A stretch of 64,000 nt of DNA. Origin: Lysobacterales bacterium. GTDB lineage: Bacteria; Pseudomonadota; Gammaproteobacteria; Xanthomonadales; SZUA-38. The notes beneath the pieces are model-generated. The model was not told the origin of the DNA, ran no database searches, and was given only the letters and a program-made list of their open reading frames with translations. Both the position numbers and the translations under genes were made by a program. Of this stretch, positions 1-8,233 are shown piece after piece. The stretch spans positions 80,955-144,954 of the forward strand of contig JANQOZ010000023.1 in the NCBI GenBank assembly GCA_028285525.1. Reading direction: 5' to 3'. Numbering within the stretch: position 1 is the stretch's first letter; the number at the start of each line of letters is the position of its first letter.

Positions 1-136
1 GGGGAGGACATGCAATGGTCGTGGTTTGCAGGAGTTATGCGGTGACCCGTTGATACATCGGGCGTCAATTCAAACTGGCCCGGGGTTCACCGAACCGTGC
101 CGATCGACACTGCATTTTCTGTGGTCGCAGGAAATA

Positions 137-607
137 ATGTCGCCTATGTCAAAGGAACTCCACTTTAGCTGCGGCTGCGGCGCCACCGCCTGCAGCGCCA
201 GCGCTGAGCCCCTGTTTCGTGTCTTGTGTCACTGCTCGCTCTGCCGCAAATTTCAGCAGGCGCCGTTTTCCGATATCAGCGTGTTTCGCCGGGGCTCTTT
301 CAGCCTGCCCCCTGAAGGCGCCGTCGAATTCGAAACGTTGCGCCCTCCGCCCAACGTCCAGCGCGGGCGCTGCCGGGAATGCGGACAGCCTGCTGTCGAG
401 GTGTTTGAAGGACCGATGATGCCGTCCATGGTGATGGTGCCGGCTGACATGTTTCAGGATCCGGACAGGCTGCCGGAACCCTCAGCGCATATCTTTGCTG
501 ACGGCAGCATCGAGCCCATCGAGGATAACGTGAAGCAATATCGCGGCTATCTCGCGAGCCAGCTGGCGTTCTTCCGTCTATACCTCGCCGGGATCAGACG
601 GCGCTGA
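137..607 (+). CDS. GFA/CENP-V family zinc protein
   Basis: This is a small protein of the glutathione-dependent formaldehyde-activating (GFA) fold. It shows the family's cysteine pattern in order: CGCGATAC near the N-terminus, CHCSLCRKF, and CRECGQP, expected to bind two zinc ions. Members are often annotated as S-(hydroxymethyl)glutathione synthase, but most have no proven reaction, so the substrate is unknown. The reading frame is open from base 26. The ATG at 137 (or 146) is preferred because family homology begins right after it (residues KELHFSCGCGA). The gene is convergent with hypF and the two coding ends overlap by 14 bases. It has no visible link to hydrogen metabolism. Confidence 0.8.
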   Translation: MSPMSKELHFSCGCGATACSASAEPLFRVLCHCSLCRKFQQAPFSDISVFRRGSFSLPPEGAVEFETLRPPPNVQRGRCRECGQPAVEVFEGPMMPSMVMVPADMFQDPDRLPEPSAHIFADGSIEPIEDNVKQYRGYLASQLAFFRLYLAGIRRR

Positions 608-2915
608 CCGCAACGGCAACCGCCGCTTGACCCAGCGAAAGACCACCGTCATTGGCGGGCAGGTGTTTCGGCGACAAAACCGTGATCCCGGCACTCTCCA
701 GGCGAGCGGTGACCGAGCTCAGCATCAGCTGATTCTGAAACACGCCGCCTGAGAGGCAAACGGTCGCGAGTGCGTGACTGCGACAGAGCGTTTCAGCAAC
801 GCCCGACACGCCCACCGCAAGGCCATGATGGAACCGGGCCGCGATCAGCGCTCGCGGCGTGGCAGACTTGAGATCCTCGAGCAGCGACCGCCATAGCGAG
901 GCCCAGGACAGATTCGAGAGCTGGTCGGTTGTTGCGACATCCACCGGGTACGGACTGGACGCGCCTTCAACAAACGCACTGCTGGCCAGCGACTCCAGCT
1001 CCATCGCCGCCTGCGCCTCGTGCGACATGCGGTCGGGACAGATGCCGAGCAGGGCCGCTACGGCGTCAAACAGGCGCCCGGCGGACGAACCCAGCGGACT
1101 GTTCACGCCGCGGTCTGACATCTGCTGGAGCATGTCGACGGGACGTGCCGCAAGCTGGTCGATGGCAGGCACGCCCTCATACGCCCGCCGCACCTCAGAC
1201 CAGCCGAAGGCGGTGTGAAGGTGAGCCCAGGCGTTGCGCCAGGGTTCCTGCATGGCCTTAGTACCGCCCGGCATGGGAACCGGCTGAAATCTGCCGAGCC
1301 GCTCAAATCCCGAAAACGTGGTCTTAAGAAACTCGCCGCCCCAAAGCGTTCCGTCCTCACCAAGCCCCAGGCCGTCGAGCACGACGCCAAGCACGGGTGG
1401 TGCGTCGACTGGCAGGCCATGTTCCGCCATGCAGGAGGCCACGTGGGCATGATGATGCTGAACCTGTACCGGAACCAGCTCCGGGAATCGCTCACCTGCA
1501 ATCCGGCTCGGGATGTAGTCGGGATGCGCATCGATCGCAAGCTGCTCGGGCGCAAAATCATAGAGCTTAAGATAAAGCTCGAGGTTCTCGAGGAAGTCCC
1601 GCTGCGCCGTGGCGTCTTCCATGTCACCGATATGCTGTGAAACCACGGCCGTCGCGCCGTCCAGCCGGCAGAAGGTGTTTTTCAGCTCCCCACCCAGCGC
1701 GAGGGTTTTGCCGCGAGCCTCGAAGGAGTTGTGCAGGGAAATCGGCTCGGGCGCAAAACCTCGAGCGCGGCGCAGCAGCTGGGTATGGCCGCGCCCAGCC
1801 ATCACCACCGAATCGTCCAGCCGGTTGACGATCGCCCGGTTGTGCATCAGAAAGACGTCCGCAATATCGGCCAGCTTCTCTCGCGCCCGATCATTGTCGA
1901 TAAGCTGCGGTTCGTCGCTGCGATTGCCGGACGTCATGACCAGCGGTACCTGGAAGTCTTCGAGCAGTAGGTGATGGAGCGGCGTATAGGGCAGCATGAA
2001 CCCCAGCGTGTGCTGGCCCGGCGCAACGCCGGTCGCCAAATCGCCGGACCGGGCCGGCAGAATGACAATCGGCGCCTGGCGGGATGTCAGCGCTTCGACG
2101 TCAGCTTCGCTCGGCTCAGCGTACTGCCCGATGACCGCAAGGTCGCGGGCCATCAGCGCAAAGGCCTTCTGGTAGCGGCGCTTGCGCTGGCGCAGGGTGT
2201 TTACCGCGTCGTCGCTTGTCGCCAAGCACGCCAGATGGAACCCACCGATCCCTTTGATCGCGAGAATCTTGCCTTCTTTGAGCAGCGACACGGCGACAGC
2301 AATCGGATCAGCATCGGGGTTGGATGCCACACGGCCGGCAGCATCTTCCAGCCAGACCTCGGGCCCACAGACGGGACACGCGTTTGGCTGGGCGTGAAAG
2401 CGGCGATCGGCGGGGTCTTCGTATTCCGCCCGACACAAATCGCAAAGCTCAAACTCCGCCATGCTCGTATTCGGGCGGTCGTAAGGCACCTGGCGAATAA
2501 TGCTGAGCCGCGGTCCGCAGTGGGTGCAGTTGGTAAAGGGGTAACGGTAGCGGCGATTCGATGGATCGCGAATGTCCTCGAGGCACGCGGGGCAGGTCGC
2601 CGCGTCCGCCGCAATGTTGGTCGCTGTCAGCCCATCGGTGCTCGCGGCGATCTCAAACAGGGGCGGCACTTCGCCGTCCGCCTCCTCGGCCGTCCGCTCC
2701 ACCGCCTCAACGAGAGCCAGCGGCGGCGCATCCTGCGCGAGCTCCTGGGCAAACCGGTTCAGCTTCTCGGCTGTACCCCAGGCATCGATCAGCACGCCCT
2801 CGGCATCGTTCACGACGGTGCCCGTTACGCCGCAGTTTTGGGCAATTCGCCAAACGTTGGGTCTGAACCCTACACCCTGCACCGTTCCGCGCACGCGGAT
2901 CGACTCTCGCTGCAT
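594..2915 (-). CDS. hypF: Carbamoyltransferase HypF
   Basis: HypF uses carbamoyl phosphate and ATP to place a carbamoyl group on the C-terminal Cys of HypE, the first step in making the cyanide ligands of the NiFe site. Visible domains are an N-terminal acylphosphatase domain (RGTVQGVGFRP), two Cys4 zinc fingers (CPACLED...CTHCGP and CDLCRAE...CPVCGP), a YrdC-like domain (about residues 190-370) and a Kae1-like domain with HHHAHVASCMAEHG. At about 773 aa it is full length. I chose the ATG at 2915 because homology starts there and it overlaps the hoxC stop as TGATG. It is the last gene of the hydrogenase locus; in Ralstonia hypF lies between hypB and hypC. Confidence 0.95.
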   Translation of the reverse strand: MQRESIRVRGTVQGVGFRPNVWRIAQNCGVTGTVVNDAEGVLIDAWGTAEKLNRFAQELAQDAPPLALVEAVERTAEEADGEVPPLFEIAASTDGLTATNIAADAATCPACLEDIRDPSNRRYRYPFTNCTHCGPRLSIIRQVPYDRPNTSMAEFELCDLCRAEYEDPADRRFHAQPNACPVCGPEVWLEDAAGRVASNPDADPIAVAVSLLKEGKILAIKGIGGFHLACLATSDDAVNTLRQRKRRYQKAFALMARDLAVIGQYAEPSEADVEALTSRQAPIVILPARSGDLATGVAPGQHTLGFMLPYTPLHHLLLEDFQVPLVMTSGNRSDEPQLIDNDRAREKLADIADVFLMHNRAIVNRLDDSVVMAGRGHTQLLRRARGFAPEPISLHNSFEARGKTLALGGELKNTFCRLDGATAVVSQHIGDMEDATAQRDFLENLELYLKLYDFAPEQLAIDAHPDYIPSRIAGERFPELVPVQVQHHHAHVASCMAEHGLPVDAPPVLGVVLDGLGLGEDGTLWGGEFLKTTFSGFERLGRFQPVPMPGGTKAMQEPWRNAWAHLHTAFGWSEVRRAYEGVPAIDQLAARPVDMLQQMSDRGVNSPLGSSAGRLFDAVAALLGICPDRMSHEAQAAMELESLASSAFVEGASSPYPVDVATTDQLSNLSWASLWRSLLEDLKSATPRALIAARFHHGLAVGVSGVAETLCRSHALATVCLSGGVFQNQLMLSSVTARLESAGITVLSPKHLPANDGGLSLGQAAVAVAVSAV

Positions 2916-4366
2916 CAGTGCACCGTACACACCATGCATGGATCGAAGGAACGAACGATATGCTGAACTGCTACCGGATCGACCTCGCCGTCGCGCACCG
3001 GTGCGCCCACCAGGGCTTGCTCGAGAGCGCCAGGTACGTCTGCGGCATCCCTCGGCGAAAAATTCCAGGTTGTGGGCGACACGATCTGATAGTTCTGAAT
3101 CTTTCCCTGGTCCACCTGGATCCAGTGCCCAAGGCTGCCGCGGGCTGCCTCGATCGTGCCAAAACCCTGTCCCTCGGCCGGACTTTTCCCGTGGCTGCAG
3201 AAGGGGCTTCCCGGTTCAATCTCGTCGACCCAGCGCTCCATCTCCAGCAGCACCCTGGCGGCCTCCAGCAGCCTCGCAATCACCCGACTGCGGACGTTGC
3301 CCCCGCTATGGCTCACCAGTTCCCGCAGCAGGCTGTGACCATGCACAACCTGCCGAGCCAGGGCGCCAACCTCCACAACGTCGCCTGCCAATCTGGGGGC
3401 TTTGCACCACGTGTAGCCATCGGGCGCATCGGCGTCGGGCTCAGTGACACCGCTGAAGGGATGACGCGGCTCGTCCCGATGCGCCATCCAGCTGGAGGTC
3501 AGATCCTCGCGGATCCAGCCCGGATCAAACATCGCCGTCACGCCTTCGTGCCAGACCCCAGGCGTGAAAAGATGGCCGCCGTCCTGTGGGTACACGCCGT
3601 AGCTCAAAAATCGGTCACAGGCCCGACCCATGTTCTCCAGATCGAGTTGGTCAGCCAGGTGGAGAAAATGGCCGAAATCGCTACTGGCTGGCGGCCTTTG
3701 GCTACGCCAGGACTCAAGGTCGGCAACGTTCCGCCAGGAACAAACCGCCTCGAGCGAATCACCGAAGAGGTGGGTTTCCAGGAAGCGGCGGAAGCTGAAG
3801 AGCAGCGTTTTGATCCGCGTTTGATCTCGCAGCTCAACGCCTCGCGTGGTCCCACCAGGCTGGATTGCCAGGCTGTGGGGCCACTTCCCAGCCAGCACGC
3901 CCATCAGATGCAGGAACTCCGCTCGCGCCGGCAAAAACTGTGCGGTCGCGGTGCCCGACTGAGCCTTGAATCGGATCGCCGCCTCCGTAAACCAGGGCTC
4001 ACCCGCATAAATCTCGCGAGCAAAATCCGGCATAAAAAACAGATAAAAGTGCGTCAGGTGGTCCGCGACGTTCTCGCAGGCCAGCACCAGATTGGTCGCC
4101 AGCCGACCATTCCGGGGCACCTCCAGGCCCTGAAGCTTCGCCAGTGCTGCCGCAGCGGCAGCCGATTGAGCAACGGAACAGATCCCGCAGATTCTCGGCG
4201 TGTACACCAGCGCATCCTGGGGCTTCTTGCCCGTCAGGATTTGCTCAAATCCCCGATACAGTGGCGATACGACCCAGGCGGCATTGACGCTGTCACCCTC
4301 GATGTCGAGGTGAACCTCCAGATCGCCTTCGACCCGATTGAAGGGCCCCACCACCCGGCGGCTCAC
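2915..4366 (-). CDS. hoxC: H2-sensing regulatory hydrogenase, large subunit
   Basis: This is the NiFe large subunit of a cytoplasmic regulatory (group 2b) hydrogenase, HoxC/HupV. L1 is RICGICSVAQ (Cys60/63) and L2 is DPCMVCTVH (Cys477/480). The protein ends exactly at that His, so the C-terminal peptide that endopeptidases remove from catalytic hydrogenases is absent, as is typical of sensor hydrogenases. With HoxB it senses H2 and signals to the kinase HoxJ. I place the start at the GTG at 4366, which overlaps the hoxB stop (TAGTG) and gives 483 aa, close to the family length; the frame extends upstream to 4603 but without homology. Confidence 0.93.
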   Translation of the reverse strand: MSRRVVGPFNRVEGDLEVHLDIEGDSVNAAWVVSPLYRGFEQILTGKKPQDALVYTPRICGICSVAQSAAAAAALAKLQGLEVPRNGRLATNLVLACENVADHLTHFYLFFMPDFAREIYAGEPWFTEAAIRFKAQSGTATAQFLPARAEFLHLMGVLAGKWPHSLAIQPGGTTRGVELRDQTRIKTLLFSFRRFLETHLFGDSLEAVCSWRNVADLESWRSQRPPASSDFGHFLHLADQLDLENMGRACDRFLSYGVYPQDGGHLFTPGVWHEGVTAMFDPGWIREDLTSSWMAHRDEPRHPFSGVTEPDADAPDGYTWCKAPRLAGDVVEVGALARQVVHGHSLLRELVSHSGGNVRSRVIARLLEAARVLLEMERWVDEIEPGSPFCSHGKSPAEGQGFGTIEAARGSLGHWIQVDQGKIQNYQIVSPTTWNFSPRDAADVPGALEQALVGAPVRDGEVDPVAVQHIVRSFDPCMVCTVH

Positions 4367-5376
4367 TACTTGCGACCCTTCTGACTCGAGCTGACAAGGT
4401 GATCGGAGGTCGCACTTTCCTTGAGTCGCGATGGCGTTGCGGCCTTTGACAGCGAGGACAGCGCCACGAACCAGGCCTTGGGCATATCGGTGGGCAGCCC
4501 GATGGGAATGCCGGCAATTTTTGGGGTTTCCAGATGGGAATGCCCGGGTTCTTCGAAGCCTGGCGCGGTGCAGTTGATGCAGGGATAACCCCCGCGAAGG
4601 CACGACCCTTCACCGTTCCACAGCCGGGTATTGCAGTCTGCGCGAGCCTGGGTTCCGAGGCAGCCGCGGTTTTCCATCATGCACCCCAGGTCACCGGCTT
4701 TTTCTGCGCTGGCCTTAAACTCGTAGTACTCGTTTCTAGGGCAGCCGTGATGGACCAGATGATCAGCGTAGCTTCGAGGTCGGCCGAGTTCGTCGAGCTG
4801 CTCCTCAACCAGCGCGCCCGCCGCCAGCTGCATCAGGGTATCGGTCACCCAGCCAGGGTGAACGGGACATCCGGCGATGTTCACGACCCGCATCTCGTCA
4901 CCGCTGGTGAAGTCAGCCCCCAGCAAGCCGCCCGGCACGCCGCCGTCATACTGCAGGCCGCAGGACTCGGTGGGGTTTCCACCCGCGGCAGGAATACCGC
5001 CGTAGGCGGCGCAGGTGCCGATAGCCACCACAAAACGCGCTTTGCGGGCGAGCGCGTCGATGCGGTCCTTCATGACGCCGCCGTCAGGCAAACGGTGAAA
5101 TTTACCGCTGCCGCCCGGGCCCATAATGACGGATCCCTCCAGGCAAAGGATGTCCAGCGGCGTCCTGTCCTGCTCGATGTCATCGAGCATGCGGTTGAAC
5201 TCCGAGCCGCAGGCCTCGCTCAGCGACGGATGCCACAGCACTCGAAGCCCGGCACCCTCGATGGTGGTCAAAAGATCTGGCGACTCCGCGCCCAACAGCG
5301 ACATGCTGCAACCGCCGCAACCGCCCGACTGCATCCACAGCAGATTCCCGGGCGCCGATGCGACGCTGGTTTTCAC
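4366..5376 (-). CDS. hoxB: H2-sensing regulatory hydrogenase, small subunit
   Basis: This is the Fe-S small subunit of the regulatory hydrogenase (HoxB/HupU), 336 aa. The proximal cluster motif is SGGCGGCSMSLLG (Cys20/Cys23), and further cluster cysteines lie in IGTCAAYGG, IAGCPVHPGW, HHGCPRNEY and YPCINC. It has no twin-arginine signal and no C-terminal membrane helix, unlike HupS in this locus, so it should stay in the cytoplasm. It starts with GTG and overlaps the hoxJ stop (GTGA). The partner HoxC and the kinase HoxJ are adjacent, which supports a sensory rather than catalytic role. Confidence 0.93.
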   Translation of the reverse strand: MKTSVASAPGNLLWMQSGGCGGCSMSLLGAESPDLLTTIEGAGLRVLWHPSLSEACGSEFNRMLDDIEQDRTPLDILCLEGSVIMGPGGSGKFHRLPDGGVMKDRIDALARKARFVVAIGTCAAYGGIPAAGGNPTESCGLQYDGGVPGGLLGADFTSGDEMRVVNIAGCPVHPGWVTDTLMQLAAGALVEEQLDELGRPRSYADHLVHHGCPRNEYYEFKASAEKAGDLGCMMENRGCLGTQARADCNTRLWNGEGSCLRGGYPCINCTAPGFEEPGHSHLETPKIAGIPIGLPTDMPKAWFVALSSLSKAATPSRLKESATSDHLVSSSQKGRK

Positions 5377-6743
5377 GATTCGACGCCGGTCGGTTTTGTC
5401 AGCGGCAGCTCAAGCGTGAAGATTGCGCCACCGTCGGGTGCATTGCGGGCCCGCAGGCTGCCGCCCTGGTTCTCCGCCAGACCGTAGCTGATCGAAAGCC
5501 CAAGCCCGGTCCCCTTACCTACCGGCTTGGTGGTAAAGAACGGTTCAAAGAGTCGATTGATGACGTGCTCCGCGATGCCGGGGCCGTAGTCGCGGACGTC
5601 GATCGCCACCCGGTCTGCCCGGGTGCGACAGGCGATACTCAGCCTTGGTTCTTCGCAGTCCTCCATCACGTCAACCGCATTCTGAACGAGGTTCATCAGG
5701 ATCTGGTGGACGGTGCCTTTGCTGCCGCGAATCTCCAGCGCATCAGGCAGGTCGTAGTCGACCTGGCAGGCGCAGCGACAGCCGCGGCTGACCCAGCTGA
5801 CCGCTGTCCGAATGGCGTCAGGCAGATCAAAGTGGCTTTTGGCATCCTGCTGGGGAGTCGAGTAACGCCTGAGACTTTGCACAATGTCCCGGACCCGCTC
5901 AGCACCCTCCAGCGAACCGTCGATCAGCGGCGTCAGATCGTCGAGGATCCGATCGATCTTGAGCTCGCTGCGCAGCTGCCTCAGCTCCTCGTCATCCGCG
6001 AGCCGGTCCACGGCGTCCAGGTACCGCCGGATCCTCTCGCCGTAACCCTTGAGCGCCGTCATGTTTCCGAAGACAAAGCTGATCGGGTTGTTCAGCTCGT
6101 GCGCCACGCCCGCCACCAGCCTGCCGAGCGACGCCATCTTTTCCGACTGCACCAGCTGCGCCTGGGCCTGCTTGAGCGACCGATGGGCCTGGTTGAGGTC
6201 CTCATAGGCCCGTCGAAGCTCGCCGATCGGACGGCCGATCAACACCCGCCCGACCAGTCGACCGTCGGAGTCGAAGCGGCCAGAGCAGTTGATCGCCAGC
6301 AGCTGACTCTCGCCGTCAGCGCCCGCCAGCGCCACCTCCAGTTCACTGACGCGGAGCGGTGCCGACTGAATCAATTGATTGACCTGCGCCCGACTGTCGG
6401 GCGCGAACAGCTCGGCCACGCTGACCCCGCTCAGCTCGCCCTTGGCTTTGCCGGTCAGGTCATGCAGCGCCTGGTTGGTTTGTTCGATCCGTCCGCTCAA
6501 ATCACAGACGATCAGCACATCGGGCAGCGCTCGAATCACGCTTCGGATGAACTGCTGGGCATCGACCAGCGCGGCGTTCTTTTCCTCGATCTCGTTCTGG
6601 GAGCTGACCAGGTCTGAGTAGACCAGCTCCATCTTCTGGATGACCTCGATCCAGGTCTCCTCGGGAACCGCCTCCATCAGCGGCGGCTGATCCGGGGCAG
6701 CGGTATCCATCGCGGGCAACGGGTTGGCGGAAGGGGCCCCCAT
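5373..6743 (-). CDS. hoxJ: H2-signalling histidine kinase HoxJ/HupT
   Basis: This is a soluble sensor histidine kinase of 456 aa. It has an N-terminal helical stretch, a PAS domain (about residues 62-170), a HisKA domain with phospho-acceptor His215 in VAGVAHELNNP, and a HATPase domain with DYGPGIAEH and GKGTGLGLSISYGL. No membrane segment is visible, which fits a kinase that docks on the cytoplasmic hydrogenase HoxBC through its PAS domain, as known for Ralstonia HoxJ and Rhodobacter HupT. In those systems the kinase acts negatively on HoxA/HupR when H2 is absent. Its start overlaps the hoxA stop (TGATG). The order hoxA-hoxJ-hoxB-hoxC differs from the hoxA-B-C-J order of Ralstonia. Confidence 0.9.
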   Translation of the reverse strand: MGAPSANPLPAMDTAAPDQPPLMEAVPEETWIEVIQKMELVYSDLVSSQNEIEEKNAALVDAQQFIRSVIRALPDVLIVCDLSGRIEQTNQALHDLTGKAKGELSGVSVAELFAPDSRAQVNQLIQSAPLRVSELEVALAGADGESQLLAINCSGRFDSDGRLVGRVLIGRPIGELRRAYEDLNQAHRSLKQAQAQLVQSEKMASLGRLVAGVAHELNNPISFVFGNMTALKGYGERIRRYLDAVDRLADDEELRQLRSELKIDRILDDLTPLIDGSLEGAERVRDIVQSLRRYSTPQQDAKSHFDLPDAIRTAVSWVSRGCRCACQVDYDLPDALEIRGSKGTVHQILMNLVQNAVDVMEDCEEPRLSIACRTRADRVAIDVRDYGPGIAEHVINRLFEPFFTTKPVGKGTGLGLSISYGLAENQGGSLRARNAPDGGAIFTLELPLTKPTGVES

Positions 6744-8233
6744 CAGCCCATAGACCCGTTGGCCGCTTCGAGGCGCTCAACCTTCTCCAGGCCGTACCGT
6801 TCAAGCTTGCTCCGCAGCCCTACCCGGGACAACCCGAGCTCCCGGGCCGCACGGCTCTTGTTCCAGCGGTTGCGGATCAGGCTCTCCCGCAGGATCCGCA
6901 CCTCGATCGATTCGATGCGCGACTTGAGCGTACCTTCTCCGGTCTCGAGGTCAGTCACAACCGCCGTATCTCGCGACGGCTCGCCGCGCAGAACGCGAGC
7001 CGACAGCAGCTCAGCTCCGAGCACCGGGCCCTTTGCTTCAACGAGCATCCGCTGCACCTCGTTCTTGAGCTCCCGTACGTTGCCTGGCCACGGATAACGC
7101 TGCATGCAGGCAATCGCCTCATCGGTCAGGCCGTCAGCACGTTTGCCCAGGCTGTCTACTGCCTGCTGCAGGAGCGTGCTGGCCAGCATCGGCACGTCAG
7201 ACAGCCGCTCCTTCAGCGGCGGCATTCGGATCGTGACGGTGGCAAGCCGGTAGTAAAGGTCTTCTCGGAATTTCCCTGCTGCCACCTCCGCTTCAAGGTC
7301 GCGGTTGGTGGCCGCAATAACCCGTACATCCACTTGCCTGGTGCGACCGCTGCCGAGCGGGCGGATCTCCCCCTCCTGAAGCACCCGCAGCAGCTTGACC
7401 TGAAAAGCCGCGGACAGCTCACCCACCTCGTCCAGGAACACCGTTCCGCCGTTGGCACGCTCAAACAGTCCGGTGCGATCTTCCACCGCGCCGGTAAAGG
7501 CGCCCTTCTTGTACCCGAACAGTTCGCTTTCCAGCAACTCGTCCGGCAGCGCGCCACAGTTCTCAACCACAAAAGGCTTTTCCCAGCGGAGGCTGTTGTA
7601 GTGCAGCGCGCGGGCGGCGAGCTCTTTACCCGTACCGGAATCGCCGGTGACCAGCACCGAAATATCGTAGGGCGCCACCTGGCGGAGTTTTTCGCAGATC
7701 TCGTTCATCACGCTGTCGTCGGATCGAACGATGCCGTCGTTATCGCCGTAAGCATCGCGCAGCGTCTGGCGCTTAGCGGCCACCGTCTGCTTGAGCTTCG
7801 TCGGCGAGAGCTTCAGCTCGATGGACAGCAGATCGTTTTGACGATTGAGCGCAAACAGCTCGGCGGCGTTCCGCAGGGTCAAAATCAGCTGCTCCGGCGC
7901 CCAGGGTTTGGTGATGTATTGGTAGATGCCGGAGTCATTGACCGCTTCGATAATGTCTTCGGAGTCGGTGTAGCCCGAGATGATCATGCGGACCACGTCG
8001 GGCCACTGCTCGCGCACCCGCTTCAGGAATTCGACCCCCGTCATATCCGGCATCCGCTGATCGCAGAGAATGATCTGGACCCACTCGGCCGCCAGGATCT
8101 TCTCCGCCTCAGCCACGCTGCCGGCGGTTCTTACGTCGAAATCGTCGATGAGCGTTCTCTCGAGAGACTCGAGGCTGCGAGGCTCGTCGTCGACAATCAA
8201 TACGGTGGGCAGTTCGGTTGCGGGGTTGCTCAT
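6743..8233 (-). CDS. hoxA: Sigma-54 response regulator HoxA/HupR
   Basis: This is an NtrC-family activator of hydrogenase genes, 496 aa. The receiver domain has the acidic pair at 15-16 and phospho-site Asp58 in ILCDQRMPDMTG. The AAA+ domain has Walker A GDSGTGKE and an intact GAFTGA loop (FGYKKGAFTGAVE), so it should contact RpoN. The C-terminus is a Fis-type HTH (NKSRAARELGLSRVGL). In the characterised homologues HoxA and HupR, the unphosphorylated form activates transcription. The two -24/-12 promoters found before hupS and hupD are its obvious targets. The start ATG overlaps the hypX stop (ATGA). Confidence 0.93.
   Translation of the reverse strand: MSNPATELPTVLIVDDEPRSLESLERTLIDDFDVRTAGSVAEAEKILAAEWVQIILCDQRMPDMTGVEFLKRVREQWPDVVRMIISGYTDSEDIIEAVNDSGIYQYITKPWAPEQLILTLRNAAELFALNRQNDLLSIELKLSPTKLKQTVAAKRQTLRDAYGDNDGIVRSDDSVMNEICEKLRQVAPYDISVLVTGDSGTGKELAARALHYNSLRWEKPFVVENCGALPDELLESELFGYKKGAFTGAVEDRTGLFERANGGTVFLDEVGELSAAFQVKLLRVLQEGEIRPLGSGRTRQVDVRVIAATNRDLEAEVAAGKFREDLYYRLATVTIRMPPLKERLSDVPMLASTLLQQAVDSLGKRADGLTDEAIACMQRYPWPGNVRELKNEVQRMLVEAKGPVLGAELLSARVLRGEPSRDTAVVTDLETGEGTLKSRIESIEVRILRESLIRNRWNKSRAARELGLSRVGLRSKLERYGLEKVERLEAANGSMG

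Noticed and set aside
1971..2966. A 331-codon plus-strand frame opposite hypF
   Set aside because: Antisense to HypF zinc fingers and acylphosphatase domain; no domain signature of its own.
2918..4384. A 488-codon open frame on the plus strand opposite hoxC
   Set aside because: It lies wholly antisense to a gene with clear hydrogenase motifs, has no recognisable domain and its composition is that of an antisense frame in GC-rich DNA.
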